DNA of 49,830 nt from NCBI RefSeq assembly GCF_943590815.1, contig NZ_CALSBS010000030.1, forward strand, positions 1-49,830, read 5' to 3'. Positions 1 through 9,799 of the stretch are shown one piece after another. The position numbers and the translations under genes are program-made. Positions within the stretch are counted from its first letter, which is position 1. The number at the start of each line of letters is the position of its first letter. The stretch comes from Pseudocitrobacter vendiensis. Its GTDB lineage: Bacteria > Pseudomonadota > Gammaproteobacteria > Enterobacterales > Enterobacteriaceae. The notes beneath the pieces were generated by a model that saw only the letters and a program-made list of their open reading frames with translations, was not told where the DNA came from and searched no databases.

Positions 1-90
1 AAATAGTTGGTCATTCTCGTGGTGGGTGCTTTTTGTACAGAAAAATCCCATTCCTTCATAAAGGGGATGATTTTGTGTCAAAGTGTGTGC

Positions 91-96
91 AATAAT
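91..96 (+). promoter_or_regulatory. glmZ -10 hexamer (sigma70 type)
   Basis: AATAAT lies 7 bases before the expected GlmZ 5' end at 104 and fits a sigma70 -10 box. No good -35 hexamer is visible. GlmZ in some enterobacteria has a sigma54 promoter; here GC at 89-90 could be part of a -12 element, but the matching -24 position reads TGTC instead of TGGC, so sigma54 use looks unlikely. Confidence 0.55.
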
Positions 97-103
97 GCGC
101 GCC

Positions 104-306
104 GTAGATGCTCATTCCATCTCTTATGCTCGCCTTCTGGCCTCATAAACTCAGGAATGACGCAGAGCCGTTTACGGTGCTTATCGTCCGATGACAGATG
201 TCGCTTAGGCCTCATCAGACACCATGGACATAACGTTGAGTGAAGCACCCATTGTTGTCATAAAGACCTGTTTTAACGCCTGCTCCTGTGAGCAGGCGTT
301 TTTTTA
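104..306 (+). ncRNA. glmZ: GlmZ small regulatory RNA
   Basis: The stretch closely matches E. coli GlmZ as I remember it, from its 5' end (GTAGATGCTCATTCC) to its terminator. In E. coli this Hfq-binding sRNA activates translation of glmS mRNA (glucosamine-6-phosphate synthase) by base pairing; RapZ directs RNase E to cut and inactivate it, and the related sRNA GlmY titrates RapZ. The conserved single-stranded block around 250-274 (ATTGTTGTCATAAAGACCTG) corresponds to the glmS-pairing region and the RNase E cleavage neighbourhood. It lies just past the 3' end of hemY and is convergent with it, as in E. coli. The length of about 203 nt fits the roughly 207-nt E. coli form. Reading this strand as a protein (7-243) gives nothing recognisable. 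Confidence 0.95.
275..305 (+). terminator. GlmZ intrinsic terminator
   Basis: Perfect 11-bp stem AACGCCTGCTC / GAGCAGGCGTT with loop CTGT, followed by a run of T. It ends the sRNA and is also part of the mature GlmZ 3' stem. Confidence 0.95.
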
Positions 307-311
307 TGGAT

Positions 312-334
312 AAAAAAAGGGGCCGGATGGCCCC
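312..334 (-). terminator. hemCDXY operon terminator
   Basis: On the minus strand a 6-bp GC stem (GGGGCC / GGCCCC, loop ATCC) is followed by seven T. It lies 13 bp past the hemY stop codon and ends the haem operon facing the GlmZ terminator. Confidence 0.85.
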
Positions 335-346
335 CTGAAGCAGTGA

Positions 347-1543
347 TTATTGCGGCGGGTTATTTTGCAACGTAAGCATCAACCCATCGCGGCGCATGGC
401 CGCTGCTTCTTCCGGCTTCTTCAAACGGTCAAGCGTGTCGGCAAGCCAGGCATAGTCGAAGGCATCCGGGCGCTGTTTAAGCGCAGCGCGGAACGCGATG
501 CTGGCTTCCTGCCACTCGCCGTGCTTCATCAGCGATTGACCCAGCGTGCTCCACAGCAGCGGGCGATCGCCAACGCTCTTGATCTGCTGGCGCAGCATTT
601 TTTCCAGCTGTTCCGGGTTATTGGTGCGCAAACGCGGGATCAGCAGTACCAGACGATCGTCATACTGACGTTTCAGCCCGTCAATGATGATCTGCTGCGC
701 GGTGTCATGATCGTCACACTCAATTAAGTGCTCCGCCATGGCCACCTGAAGCGGCACTTCGTGGCGAGTTTTACGGCTCTGATTTTTCCACCAGTTCCGC
801 AACCCATCACTGCCCTCGTCGGCACGCGCTTTATCCATTAAGCCAATCCACGCCTGCTGCTCGAGCAATGTACGATGGGCTTCATCGCCCACGTTCGCTT
901 TCGCCATCGACGGGATGATGTCCAGCAGCGAACTCCATGCGCCGGTGCGGATGTAAGCCTGCTCAGCGAGACGAAGGACTTCCGGATGACGCGGCGTAAT
1001 TTCCAGTAACTTATCGACACCGTGGCGTGCGGCGTGATCTTCATTACGCGCCAGCTGTAAACGCACGCGAGTGATTTCAACCGGAATCAAGTCATTGCCG
1101 GCATTCTCTTCCGCACGTTGCAGATGCTGGTTAGCACGCGCTTCATCACCGCGCTGTTGTGCGGCCTCGGCGGCCAGCAGATAGTTAACCACCGGCTGTT
1201 CCGCGTGATCGGCGTTTTTCGCCATCAGCTTCTCAACCTGCTGATAATCGCCCTCCGCCAGTTTGAGCAGCGCCTGTTCCGTTTGTTTACGCGCACGGCG
1301 GCGTTTACGGCCCACGAACCAGCCGCGCGTATGCGCACCGGTGCGGAAGATGCGGCGCAGAACCCATTCGAGGGCAAACAGCACCACCATGATAAGGATC
1401 ATAATGATCACTAACCCGGTGACGCTGGTTTCCACGTTGTAGTTATCCGTTTGGATCAGGACGTAACCCTGGTGCCCGGCGATCATTGGGCCGACGACGA
1501 TCCCGGCGATCAACAGTGCGAAGAGTAATAAGACTTTCAACAT
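347..1543 (-). CDS. hemY: HemY, TPR inner-membrane protein of the haem operon
   Basis: 398-residue protein with two hydrophobic segments near the N-terminus (about 1-22 and 40-62), a basic stretch (GRKRRRARKQ), then helical repeats of the tetratricopeptide type to the C-terminus (for example the block at about 330-385). This is the HemY_N plus TPR layout of enterobacterial HemY. It is the last gene of hemCDXY and follows hemX by only 2 bp, with an AGGAG ribosome site lying inside the end of hemX. The E. coli protein is associated with late porphyrin metabolism, but its exact role is not settled. It is not related to the Bacillus HemY protoporphyrinogen oxidase despite the shared name. Confidence 0.95.
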   Translation of the reverse strand: MLKVLLLFALLIAGIVVGPMIAGHQGYVLIQTDNYNVETSVTGLVIIMILIMVVLFALEWVLRRIFRTGAHTRGWFVGRKRRRARKQTEQALLKLAEGDYQQVEKLMAKNADHAEQPVVNYLLAAEAAQQRGDEARANQHLQRAEENAGNDLIPVEITRVRLQLARNEDHAARHGVDKLLEITPRHPEVLRLAEQAYIRTGAWSSLLDIIPSMAKANVGDEAHRTLLEQQAWIGLMDKARADEGSDGLRNWWKNQSRKTRHEVPLQVAMAEHLIECDDHDTAQQIIIDGLKRQYDDRLVLLIPRLRTNNPEQLEKMLRQQIKSVGDRPLLWSTLGQSLMKHGEWQEASIAFRAALKQRPDAFDYAWLADTLDRLKKPEEAAAMRRDGLMLTLQNNPPQ

Positions 1544-1545
1544 AA

Positions 1546-2736
1546 TTACTCTCCTTGAGGCGCGGCAGGGGCGGGCGCTGTCGTTTCAGCCGGTGCGGCC
1601 GGTGCGGCAGCAGCGGGCTGCGCCATCAGATTACGCACGCGCGTCTGCATCAGTTTTTCCAGAATCGGCTGGCTTTGCAGCGTTTCCGGCACGTTCATGG
1701 TGATGCTCTGCTGACTGAGTTTGTCTACGTCATCAAGGAAGCTTTTCGTGGTGGCATCGTCGGTATCGTAGTAGGCGCGAACCCACGTCGACACGTTATC
1801 CAGCGCCTGTTTGTAAGTCTCTTCCTGATGACGCGGTACAGCCTGCGCCGCGACTAACAGACGAGAGCGAATGTTTTCGCGCAGGTAGACGTCCTGATTC
1901 GGCGCTAACAATGGCACAGCGGTTTCATCACGACGGCGAATGGTAATAAAGCTGTCCATAAAGTTCTGCCAGCTTTTTTGCAGATTCACGCGCCATTCGT
2001 TAATTGAGCTGGAGAGCTCATCGCTGTCGGCATCCATTGGTGAGTCGTCGGTGTTGTTGTCCGCCAGACGCAGGTTATCCACCTGATTCGCCAACTGATT
2101 CACTTTCAGGATGATACCGTCGTAGTCCACCTGAGAAACGGCGCCCAGGCTGGCGATATCTTCGGTGATGGCGCGACGGGCGCTAATCAGGCTCGGGTCG
2201 TTCATATCGGCCAGGCTGGCGTCGGCGCTTTTTAGCAGCGCGGCGGCGGTGGTGACATCCTGATCGCTCCACAGCTTGCGGCCTGCCAGCTTCACGAGGA
2301 AGTCGGACTGTGCCAGCAGCCAGGTTTTCGCATCGGTCCCGGAGATGGCCGCTACTTTTTGCTGCACTTCATCCAGTTGCTTCGCCAGCGTATCGCGCTG
2401 GTTTTGCGCCTCGGCAAGCTGTGCGGCCTGCTGTTTCAGCAGGGTGTCGAATTGCGTTTTTTGGTCGTCCTGCGCTTTTTGCAGCGCGACGAGTTGATTC
2501 GCCAGCGTGTCGTTGGCGGTGGTTTGATTTACGGCCTGCTGTTTTCCCCAGCCATACAGCCCCACGCCCGCCGCCAGCGCTATCGCGATCGCCACGGCGC
2601 TTAGCAGCAGGCTGGTTTTCGCGCCGCCGGTTTTCTTGTCGGCGTCAGTGGGTTTTTGTGCTTCTGGCTGTGGCGTGGTCACCACGGCCTCCCTGGTCTC
2701 TTCAACCACGGCGGAGTTTTCTTTTTGATCCGTCAT
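1546..2736 (-). CDS. hemX: HemX, membrane-anchored coiled-coil protein of the haem operon
   Basis: 396 residues: a cytoplasmic acidic/basic N-terminal part (1-40), one transmembrane helix (about 43-66), a Gln/Ala-rich coiled coil (about 72-130), a helical periplasmic domain, and an Ala/Pro-rich tail. E. coli HemX has the same plan and is close in length. Databases often label it uroporphyrinogen-III C-methyltransferase, but no SAM-dependent methyltransferase motif is visible, so that label should not be taken as function. It lies 20 bp downstream of hemD and is probably translated from the same mRNA. Its role in haem synthesis is inferred from the operon. Confidence 0.94.
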   Translation of the reverse strand: MTDQKENSAVVEETREAVVTTPQPEAQKPTDADKKTGGAKTSLLLSAVAIAIALAAGVGLYGWGKQQAVNQTTANDTLANQLVALQKAQDDQKTQFDTLLKQQAAQLAEAQNQRDTLAKQLDEVQQKVAAISGTDAKTWLLAQSDFLVKLAGRKLWSDQDVTTAAALLKSADASLADMNDPSLISARRAITEDIASLGAVSQVDYDGIILKVNQLANQVDNLRLADNNTDDSPMDADSDELSSSINEWRVNLQKSWQNFMDSFITIRRRDETAVPLLAPNQDVYLRENIRSRLLVAAQAVPRHQEETYKQALDNVSTWVRAYYDTDDATTKSFLDDVDKLSQQSITMNVPETLQSQPILEKLMQTRVRNLMAQPAAAAPAAPAETTAPAPAAPQGE

Positions 2737-2756
2737 TATGGCTTCCAGTTTTGAAG

Positions 2757-3497
2757 TTATTGTAGTGCGCGCAGCAGCGCATCGTTGTCAGCGCTATCGG
2801 CAACCTGAATTTCCTGCCAGCCCAGCTCCCGGGCCAGTTGTGCAAGACGCTCACTGACAACCAGCAAACGGCAGCGCAGCAGCCAGTGCTCGCGATACCA
2901 TTGCGGAATGAGTGCCCAAAGTTGGTGTAGCATTTCCCCGCTGGTGACGACGAGGGTCGACACCTCACGTTTCTGCCAGCGCATGGCTTCTTCCGCGCCA
3001 TCATAATGAACAGCGCTGCGTTGATAACATTCACAGAATGTGACTTCAGCGCCGCGTGCGGCCAGCGTTTCGCCTAACAGTTCACGCCCGCCATTGCCGC
3101 GTAAGATGAGCGCTTTCTTACCCGCAATATTTTGTAATTCAGGTAATTGTAGCAAGACTTCGCTGATTTCCCGATCCAAAGGATACCGCACCTGGCAGCC
3201 GCTCACCTGATGCAACGCCACCGCGGTGCTGCGCCCAATGGCGAAACAGGCCGCTTGTTGCGGCCAGTGCTGGCCCTGTTGCTGCAATTGAGACTGAGCA
3301 AAAGAGACAGCGTGTGGCGATAACGCGAAGAGCAAATCATCAGAGCGCAGGGTGTTCAGTGCGGGAGAGAGGCGCTCAAGTTCGCGACCGGGGGTGATTT
3401 CAATCAGCGGAAAGCTCCAGGCCACTCGCCCCAGTGCGCGCAAACGGCTCACTAATTCTTCTCCTTTTGGAGATGGGCGGGTGACCAGGATACTCAT
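2757..3497 (-). CDS. hemD: Uroporphyrinogen-III synthase HemD
   Basis: 246 residues, the usual length. It cyclises hydroxymethylbilane with inversion of ring D to give uroporphyrinogen III, in the cytosol. The N-terminus ([15 protein letters not shown]) and the middle block [20 protein letters not shown] are typical of the family, whose sequence is otherwise poorly conserved. The start codon overlaps the hemC stop by 4 bp (ATGA, 3494-3497), which points to translational coupling with the enzyme that makes its unstable substrate. Confidence 0.97.
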   Translation of the reverse strand: MSILVTRPSPKGEELVSRLRALGRVAWSFPLIEITPGRELERLSPALNTLRSDDLLFALSPHAVSFAQSQLQQQGQHWPQQAACFAIGRSTAVALHQVSGCQVRYPLDREISEVLLQLPELQNIAGKKALILRGNGGRELLGETLAARGAEVTFCECYQRSAVHYDGAEEAMRWQKREVSTLVVTSGEMLHQLWALIPQWYREHWLLRCRLLVVSERLAQLARELGWQEIQVADSADNDALLRALQ

Positions 3498-4435
3498 TCG
3501 GGCTTCTCTCCGTTGTAAACGGCGGTGAGGATGTCGCGCGCACCGTTGTTCAACAGTTCCTCAGCGAGCTCAACGCCCATGCGTTCAGCGTCTTCAGGCT
3601 TCCCGCGTCGTTCGCCGCGCACCATCTGTGAACCATCCGGCGCGCCAACCAGCGCACGTAGCCACAGTTCGCCGTCAGTCAGTTCGGCGTAGCTGCCAAT
3701 TGGAACCTGACAGCCGCCTTCCAGACGTGTGTTCATGGCGCGTTCTGCCGTTACGCGGGTGGCGGTTGGCGCATCGTTAAGCGGTGCCAGCAGCGTACGC
3801 GTAACGTCATCGTCCAGGCGGCATTCGATGCCGACAGCACCCTGGCCGACAGCCGGTAATGATTGCTCAGGCGGCATCGCCTGTCGAATGCGAGCGTCAA
3901 GTTTCAGACGTTTCAGACCGGCGACGGCCAGAATAATGGCGTCGTAATCGCCGTTATCCAGTTTTCCAAGACGCGTGCCGACGTTGCCGCGCAGGGAGCG
4001 AATCTCTAAATCGGGACGATATTCTGCAATCTGGCACTGGCGACGCAGGCTGGAAGTGCCGACGATGCTGCCTGCCGGTAAATCGTCCAGTGAGGCATAG
4101 TGGTTGGAGACGAATGCATCGCGCGGATCTTCACGCTCGCAAATAGTCACCAGACCCAGGCCTTCAGGGAAGTCGACGGGAACATCTTTCATGGAGTGAA
4201 CGGCGATATCGGCCCGGTTTTCCAGCAATGCCAGCTCAAGCTCCTTTACAAAAAGCCCTTTACCGCCCACTTTTGCCAGCGGGGTATCCAGGATCACATC
4301 GCCGCGGGTCACCAGCGGCACGAGTTCAACCGTAAGCCCCGGATGACAGGCCATCAGGCGATCTTTAACATAGTGTGCCTGCCAAAGTGCAAGGGGACTT
4401 TGGCGTGTGGCAATTCTCAAAACTTTGTCTAACAT
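3494..4435 (-). CDS. hemC: Hydroxymethylbilane synthase (porphobilinogen deaminase) HemC
   Basis: It joins four porphobilinogen units into hydroxymethylbilane using a covalent dipyrromethane cofactor. The cofactor cysteine is in [10 protein letters not shown] (Cys242 in E. coli numbering), and the arginine-rich substrate-binding segment (GTSSLRRQ...RGNVGTR) is intact. I chose the ATG at 4433-4435 because it gives [12 protein letters not shown] and 313 residues, as in E. coli. An in-frame ATG at 4448-4450 would add five residues (MTVTS) and cannot be excluded. First gene of the operon, divergent from cyaA. Confidence 0.96.
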   Translation of the reverse strand: MLDKVLRIATRQSPLALWQAHYVKDRLMACHPGLTVELVPLVTRGDVILDTPLAKVGGKGLFVKELELALLENRADIAVHSMKDVPVDFPEGLGLVTICEREDPRDAFVSNHYASLDDLPAGSIVGTSSLRRQCQIAEYRPDLEIRSLRGNVGTRLGKLDNGDYDAIILAVAGLKRLKLDARIRQAMPPEQSLPAVGQGAVGIECRLDDDVTRTLLAPLNDAPTATRVTAERAMNTRLEGGCQVPIGSYAELTDGELWLRALVGAPDGSQMVRGERRGKPEDAERMGVELAEELLNNGARDILTAVYNGEKPE

Positions 4436-4795
4436 GCTTGTTACCGTCATTGTCGTCCACGGCCCATCCTAACATTGTTGCTTTAATGATGTTAGTTTTC
4501 ACGGTGTTTGGGTAATGTCAGGGTGGCCCGTATTTTCTGGAAGTTTCCAATATAGTCCTAAACGTATTGTGGAATTTACAGATAACAAACGGTGCTACAC
4601 TTGTATGTAGTGCAACTTTCTTTACGGTCAACCAGCAAGGTGTTAAATTGATCACGTTTTAAACCATTTGTTCGTCCGCACCACCATAATCATAAGGACG
4701 GGCGACAAAGGCCACGATTCTTGTTGAAATTCTAAAAACCTCCGTACTTCCCTTTACGGGCGCTACGCCAGGTTTTGAACATCAGGCGATATGTC
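4436..4795. promoter_or_regulatory. hemC-cyaA divergent control region
   Basis: 360 bp without a gene. It must hold the promoters of both operons. Visible items: a CRP-type site at 4638-4659; an imperfect inverted repeat (TGCTACA at 4593-4599 against TGTAGTGCA at 4605-4613); and a possible -35 hexamer TTTACA at 4575-4580. I could not place start sites with confidence. Confidence 0.7.
4638..4659 (+). promoter_or_regulatory. CRP-cAMP site upstream of cyaA
   Basis: TGTTA-N6-TCACG, a 7-of-10 type match to TGTGA-N6-TCACA, at the position known for the autoregulatory CRP site of E. coli cya, where CRP-cAMP represses the main promoter. This gives negative feedback on cAMP synthesis. Confidence 0.75.
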
Positions 4796-7342
4796 TTGTA
4801 CCTCTATATTGAGACACTGAAACAGAGACTGGATGCCATCAATCAACTGCGTGTGGATCGCGCGCTTGCTGCCATGGGACCTGCCTTCCAACAGGTTTAC
4901 AGTCTGCTGCCGACATTATTACATTATCATCACCCACTGATGCCGGGTTACCTCGACGGTAACGTTCCCAAAGGCATTTGCCTCTACACGCCTGATGAAA
5001 CTCAACGCCACTACCTCGACGAACTTGAACTGCATCGTGGTATGCCGCCGCAGGCCTCGCCAAAAGGCGAGCTGCCGATAACCGGCGTCTACTCAATGGG
5101 CAGCACCTCGTCCGTTGGGCAAAGCTGCTCTTCTGACCTCGATATCTGGGTGTGTCACCAGTCCTGGCTCGATAACGACGAACGTCAACTTCTGCAACGC
5201 AAATGCAGCCTGCTGGAAAGCTGGGCCGCGTCGCTTGGCGTGGAAGTCAGCTTCTTCCTGATCGACGAAAACCGCTTCCGTCATAACGAAAGCGGCAGCC
5301 TGGGCGGCGAAGACTGCGGCTCAACCCAGCACATCTTGCTGCTGGATGAATTTTATCGCACTGCCGTGCGCCTCGCGGGGAAACGTATTCTGTGGAATAT
5401 GGTGCCGTGCGAAGAAGAAGAGCATTACGACGACTACGTCATGACGCTCTACGCGCAGGGTGTGCTGACGCCGAACGAGTGGCTCGACCTTGGCGGGTTG
5501 AGTTCGCTGTCGGCGGAAGAGTACTTTGGCGCCAGCCTGTGGCAGCTGTATAAGAGTATCGACTCACCGTACAAAGCGGTGCTGAAAACCCTGCTGCTGG
5601 AAGCCTACTCCTGGGAATATCCCAATACGCGTCTGTTGGCGAAAGATATCAAACAGCGCCTGCACGATGGAGAGATCGTTTCATTTGGTCTCGACTCCTA
5701 CTGCATGATGCTGGAACGCGTTACCGACTACCTCAAAGCGATTGACGATGATACGCGTCTTGACCTTGTACGCCGCTGCTTCTATCTGAAAGTGTGCGAA
5801 AAGCTGAGCCGCGAACGCGCGTGCGTTGGCTGGCGTCGTGAAGTGGTCAGCCAACTGGTGAAAGAGTGGGGCTGGGACGAAGAACGTCTCGCCATGCTGG
5901 ATAACCGGGCTAACTGGAAAATCGATCAGGTGCGCGAGGCGCACAACGAATTGCTCGACGCGATGATGCAGAGCTACCGTAACCTGATCCGCTTCGCGCG
6001 CCGCAACAACCTGAGCGTCTCCGCCAGCCCGCAGGATATCGGGGTGCTGACCCGTAAACTGTATGCGGCGTTTGAAGCGCTGCCGGGCAAAGTGACGCTG
6101 GTTAACCCGCAGATTTCACCGGATCTTTCCGAGCCGAACCTGACCTTCATCCACGTGCCGCCGGGCCGTGCCAACCGTACCGGTTGGTATCTCTACAACC
6201 GCGCGCCGAATATGGAAGCGATCGTCAGCCATCAGCCGCTGGAATATAACCGCTATCTTAATAAGCTGGTGGCCTGGGCCTGGTTTAACGGCTTGCTGAC
6301 TTCACGCACCCGCCTGTTTATTAAGGGCAACGGTATTGTCGACCTGGCAAAATTGCAGGAGATGGTGGCGGATGTTTCCCATCACTTCCCACTGCGCCTG
6401 CCAGCGCCGACACCAAAAGCGCTCTACAGCCCGTGCGAAATTCGTCATCTGGCGATTATCGTCAACCTGGAATATGACCCGACGGCGGCTTTCCGCAATC
6501 AGGTCGTCCATTTCGACTTCCGTAAGCTCGATGTCTTCAGCTTTGGCGAAGAACAAAACTGCCTCGTCGGCAGCGTTGACCTGCTGTATCGCAACTCGTG
6601 GAATGAGGTGCGTACGCTGCACTTCAACGGCGAGCAGGCGATGATTGAAGCGCTGAAAACGATTCTTGGCAAAATGCATCAGGACGCCGCTCCGCCGGAT
6701 AGCGTGGAAGTGTTCTGCTATAGCCAACATTTACGCGGCCTGATTCGTACCCGTGTCCAGCAGCTGGTTTCGGAATGTATCGACCTGCGCCTTTCCAGCA
6801 CGCGCCAGGAAACCGGGCGCTTCAAAGCGCTACGCGTCTCCGGCCAAACCTGGGGCCTGTTCTTCGAACGCCTGAACGTCTCGGTGCAGAAGCTGGAAAA
6901 CGCCATCGAGTTCTATGGCGCTATCTCGCACAACAAACTACATGGTTTGTCGGTGCAGGTGGAAACCAACCACGTCAAACTGCCGCAGGTGGTGGATGGC
7001 TTTGCCAGCGAAGGGATCATTCAGTTCTTCTTTGAGGATTCCGGCGAAGAGCAGGGCTTTAACATCTACATTCTGGATGAAACCAACCGCGCGGAAGTGT
7101 ATCACCACTGTGAAGGCAGCAAAGAGGAGCTGGTGCGCGACGTCAGCCGCTTCTACTCGTCTTCGCACGATCGCTTTACCTACGGCTCAAGCTTTATCAA
7201 CTTCAACCTGCCGCAGTTCTACCAGATTGTGAAAGTGGATGGCCGCGCGCAAGTTATTCCTTACCGCAGCCAGGCGATTGGCACTATCCCGCCGAGTAAC
7301 CAGGATAACGACGCGCCGCTGTTGCAGCAGTATTTTTCGTAA
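4796..7342 (+). CDS. cyaA: Adenylate cyclase (class I) CyaA
   Basis: It makes cAMP from ATP and is the source of the signal for CRP. The N-terminal catalytic half carries the nucleotidyltransferase motif [17 protein letters not shown] at about 102-118; the C-terminal half is the regulatory domain through which glucose and enzyme IIA(Glc) act. Start choice: the protein aligns with E. coli CyaA from a TTG codon at 4796-4798 (then [10 protein letters not shown]), giving 848 residues exactly as in E. coli, which also uses UUG. An upstream in-frame ATG at 4775 would add seven residues without precedent. The weak start is known to hold CyaA levels down. cyaY follows on the opposite strand. Confidence 0.97.
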   Translation: MYLYIETLKQRLDAINQLRVDRALAAMGPAFQQVYSLLPTLLHYHHPLMPGYLDGNVPKGICLYTPDETQRHYLDELELHRGMPPQASPKGELPITGVYSMGSTSSVGQSCSSDLDIWVCHQSWLDNDERQLLQRKCSLLESWAASLGVEVSFFLIDENRFRHNESGSLGGEDCGSTQHILLLDEFYRTAVRLAGKRILWNMVPCEEEEHYDDYVMTLYAQGVLTPNEWLDLGGLSSLSAEEYFGASLWQLYKSIDSPYKAVLKTLLLEAYSWEYPNTRLLAKDIKQRLHDGEIVSFGLDSYCMMLERVTDYLKAIDDDTRLDLVRRCFYLKVCEKLSRERACVGWRREVVSQLVKEWGWDEERLAMLDNRANWKIDQVREAHNELLDAMMQSYRNLIRFARRNNLSVSASPQDIGVLTRKLYAAFEALPGKVTLVNPQISPDLSEPNLTFIHVPPGRANRTGWYLYNRAPNMEAIVSHQPLEYNRYLNKLVAWAWFNGLLTSRTRLFIKGNGIVDLAKLQEMVADVSHHFPLRLPAPTPKALYSPCEIRHLAIIVNLEYDPTAAFRNQVVHFDFRKLDVFSFGEEQNCLVGSVDLLYRNSWNEVRTLHFNGEQAMIEALKTILGKMHQDAAPPDSVEVFCYSQHLRGLIRTRVQQLVSECIDLRLSSTRQETGRFKALRVSGQTWGLFFERLNVSVQKLENAIEFYGAISHNKLHGLSVQVETNHVKLPQVVDGFASEGIIQFFFEDSGEEQGFNIYILDETNRAEVYHHCEGSKEELVRDVSRFYSSSHDRFTYGSSFINFNLPQFYQIVKVDGRAQVIPYRSQAIGTIPPSNQDNDAPLLQQYFS

Positions 7343-7368
7343 GTATTGCGCGCCGTTGGTTACGGCAG

Positions 7369-7395
7369 GCCGGATAAGGCGTGGCCGCATCCGGC
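7369..7395. repeat. REP palindrome between cyaA and cyaY
   Basis: GCCGGATAAGGCG...CGCATCCGGC, a single REP-type palindrome between two convergent genes. These elements often stabilise the upstream mRNA 3' end and bind gyrase, Pol I or IHF. Confidence 0.9.
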
Positions 7396-7403
7396 AATAA
7401 AAC

Positions 7404-7724
7404 TCAGCGGAAACTCACCGTCTCCCCCGCCTGCTGCGTTGCCGCCTGTTCCAGTAAATCCCAGAAGGTTTCGCCGCTGCGATCGCAAATCCACTCATCG
7501 CCTTTCAGGTCAAAATGGTAGCCGCCCTGTTTGGTTGCCAGCCACACCTGGTGCAGCGGTTCCTGACGGTTGATAATGATTTTACTGCCGTTCTCAAAGC
7601 TGATGGTCAGCACACCGCCGTTGATTTCGCAGTCGATATCGCTGTCGCCATCCCAATCATCCAGACGCTCTTCAATGGTCATCCACAGGGTGTCGGCAAG
7701 GCGATGAAATTCACTGTCGTTCAT
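7404..7724 (-). CDS. cyaY: Frataxin homologue CyaY
   Basis: 106 residues, almost identical to E. coli CyaY. It is a cytosolic iron-binding protein that binds the cysteine desulfurase IscS and slows Fe-S cluster assembly on IscU. The acidic ridge in helix 1 ([12 protein letters not shown]), the beta-sheet block with GGYHFD and the C-terminal helix are all present. It is convergent with cyaA, with a REP between them. The gene directly upstream on the same strand is the accessory DKNYY-like gene, 47 bp away, so part of its transcription may come through that gene. Confidence 0.97.
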   Translation of the reverse strand: MNDSEFHRLADTLWMTIEERLDDWDGDSDIDCEINGGVLTISFENGSKIIINRQEPLHQVWLATKQGGYHFDLKGDEWICDRSGETFWDLLEQAATQQAGETVSFR

Positions 7725-7771
7725 TGTTGTTTCCCGTTTTTAAGTGATGGCGGCAGTATAGCGGCATGGTG

Positions 7772-9799
7772 TCAGGGCTTCAAAGTTTGCTCAATGTCTG
7801 GTGCCTTGCGGCACTCTTCATCCGTCTTCAGGATGATGATGTCATCATTGGATGAAAACATGTTCTGATTCAGATTACGTGTCTTTGCCGGACAGGGCGA
7901 CGCGGTTCGATAAAGTTGGCTACCGATCCAGGTATAAACATAGCGATTGTCATAAGCGAAACGCTCTGTGGTCTTCAGTGGTCCATCAATGGCAAAAATT
8001 TGAATATCGTCGCGTAATCGGGAAGAGCGCATAAAGTAGCCATGGTCTTTCCCGGCGTTAATGCGTTGTTTCAGGAAAGGTGCAGAAGAGTCGAGCGTTA
8101 GGGTTTCCAGGGTGTCTTCACCAAAAGGAGACAATTTCGCAATGTACAGAGTATTTTTGTACTGCGCGATACGATCGGTGATGGGGTGAAATGCTTTTGG
8201 GTCAATATCGGGGAGTTTCTCCCATTGACTCCATTGCTGGTCTGTAGAGCGAAGCTTACGCCAGCTAACATCGTTTTCGCCGACGAGGAAAGCGCTCTCC
8301 CCATCAGAATATTGAGCAATGTTAACGGATGAGTTATAGGGGATTCCCGTTGGAATAAACGCACCATCCTCAAGAAGTCTGCCGTCTAACTCTCCACTAC
8401 GGTAGTCTGCCCAATAGCCATATCCTGAATGTCCGGTTTCCCAGTTCACCCGCACGGCCCTGGTATTGGGTGTTGGGTAGCGCCAAAGCTGTGAGCCATC
8501 GAATGCGTAAACATAACGATCGTCGTGTGCATACCATTTCTTGTAATGGGGGCTATCGCTAAGGTGAGCCTCACGCTCGTCAGGAACACGATAATCCATC
8601 AGGATAAGCGGCCCGGAGGACTCGAATACCTGGAGACCATCTTCTTCTTCACCACGAACTTGTAATTTGGTCAGTAAATAGCCGTGAGTTCTTCCCGCGT
8701 TAAAGCGTTTATCTATCACCAAAGCAGGATTATCCAGCGTGATGATATCCAGCCTGTTTTCGCCAAATTCCGTTTTTTTGATGGTGTACAGCTTGTCCTG
8801 ATACTGCGCGACGGTATTACTAAGAGGATGAAATTGTTCTGGATCGAGGTCGGGTAGGACTTCTTGCTGGCATTCTGGCCCTTTGCGCCATGAAACAGAG
8901 TGTTCCTGCAAATTGAACGCCGCGCAGCTATTTGCCCTATCTTTGTCCAGATTTCCCTGATTCAGCACCTTCCGGTGCAGGCCGCTTTTATCTCGCCAGG
9001 TTAATAACGAACCGGGCATCCAGCGTACGACAGTAAATGTCTCCGGGTCGGCATCAAGCTGTTCGCCGTTGATCATCATTTCCGTGTGTGTACGGGCTAA
9101 TGTATCCCAGGGGCCAAATGGTACGGCAACGCAGGGGTTAAACGTGGTGTAAAACTTTCCTCGCTGATCCCAGGACTTTTGCGCCAGCACGCGAAAACTC
9201 TCGGGGTCAGCGAGGCGATGTCCATCAACATATAAGAAATTAGCGTCACGTAATATCAGCCCCAGAACGTCAGGTTTCCAGGGGAAACGGAATTTCACCT
9301 GATGCAGCGTTTTGATATCTAAACTATTTTCTCCGCCATTGTCATCGGTGCGCTTGCCTTCGAAATAGAGACTGTGTTTATCTGCGGCAAAATCACCCCA
9401 TGCCTTGAACGAGGCGACATCGACGGGAGGAGTGCCGGGAGGGTTTTGCACAACTTCACCTGCGTAGAGGATATAGCGACCATCGCTATGCCAGGAATAA
9501 TGAGGATACCAGGCTTGTGCGCCTTTATAGAGATAGTCGGTTGTCAGATCGGTCAGAGGAGGTTCTTTATCCCATTCGTCTAGTGCTGTCGGGTCTATTA
9601 ATAAATTGGGTAAACGACGCAATCTCTTGTATTTCACGTCAGGTAGAGAAAGATTTGTTTTCTGATAAGGGCGCAGGTACACCACGCCTTTTCCCTGTTT
9701 CTGGTAAATATTATGTTCAGGCGCGGAAAGCCGACATCCCCATGCAGGCGCAAAGAACAACAAACAAGACAACAAACAAACCATATTGCGATATCGCAT
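7772..9799 (-). CDS. Secreted DKNYY-like repeat protein, function unknown
   Basis: 675 residues from the ATG at 9797-9799. This start is preceded by AGGATGG and gives a signal peptide (RYRNMVCLLSCLLFFAPAWG, then Cys-21); a longer reading from 9904 would put 35 odd residues before it. The AWGC sequence is a poor lipobox, so an ordinary secreted or periplasmic protein is more likely than a lipoprotein. The chain holds repeated short units of the DKNYY type (DKHSLYFEGKR, DANFLYVDGHRL, DDRYVYAFDGSQLWR, DNRYVYTWIGSQLYR). A block of about 130 residues occurs twice in tandem: about 302-444 and 511-634, each running VSWRK, LPDxDPxxFHP, AQYxxxLY, FGExxL, NAGxxHGY, RYVYxxxGSQL. Not present at this place in E. 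coli. It appears less GC-rich than cyaA, but I did not measure this. No enzymatic motif seen; a surface or periplasmic binding role is only a guess. Confidence 0.85.
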   Translation of the reverse strand: MRYRNMVCLLSCLLFFAPAWGCRLSAPEHNIYQKQGKGVVYLRPYQKTNLSLPDVKYKRLRRLPNLLIDPTALDEWDKEPPLTDLTTDYLYKGAQAWYPHYSWHSDGRYILYAGEVVQNPPGTPPVDVASFKAWGDFAADKHSLYFEGKRTDDNGGENSLDIKTLHQVKFRFPWKPDVLGLILRDANFLYVDGHRLADPESFRVLAQKSWDQRGKFYTTFNPCVAVPFGPWDTLARTHTEMMINGEQLDADPETFTVVRWMPGSLLTWRDKSGLHRKVLNQGNLDKDRANSCAAFNLQEHSVSWRKGPECQQEVLPDLDPEQFHPLSNTVAQYQDKLYTIKKTEFGENRLDIITLDNPALVIDKRFNAGRTHGYLLTKLQVRGEEEDGLQVFESSGPLILMDYRVPDEREAHLSDSPHYKKWYAHDDRYVYAFDGSQLWRYPTPNTRAVRVNWETGHSGYGYWADYRSGELDGRLLEDGAFIPTGIPYNSSVNIAQYSDGESAFLVGENDVSWRKLRSTDQQWSQWEKLPDIDPKAFHPITDRIAQYKNTLYIAKLSPFGEDTLETLTLDSSAPFLKQRINAGKDHGYFMRSSRLRDDIQIFAIDGPLKTTERFAYDNRYVYTWIGSQLYRTASPCPAKTRNLNQNMFSSNDDIIILKTDEECRKAPDIEQTLKP

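Noticed and set aside
76-91. Possible sigma54 promoter of glmZ
   Set aside because: The -24 GG is not intact, and the GC dinucleotide lies a little too far from the expected start at 104.
7-243. 78-codon ORF on the plus strand at the window start
   Set aside because: It covers the GlmZ sRNA; the conservation fits the RNA, and the peptide has no family resemblance.
1546-2736. HemX as a uroporphyrinogen-III methyltransferase
   Set aside because: No SAM-binding methyltransferase motif; it is a membrane-anchored coiled-coil protein.
7772-9799. DKNYY-like protein as a lipoprotein
   Set aside because: The residues before Cys-21 (AWG) do not match the lipobox pattern well.
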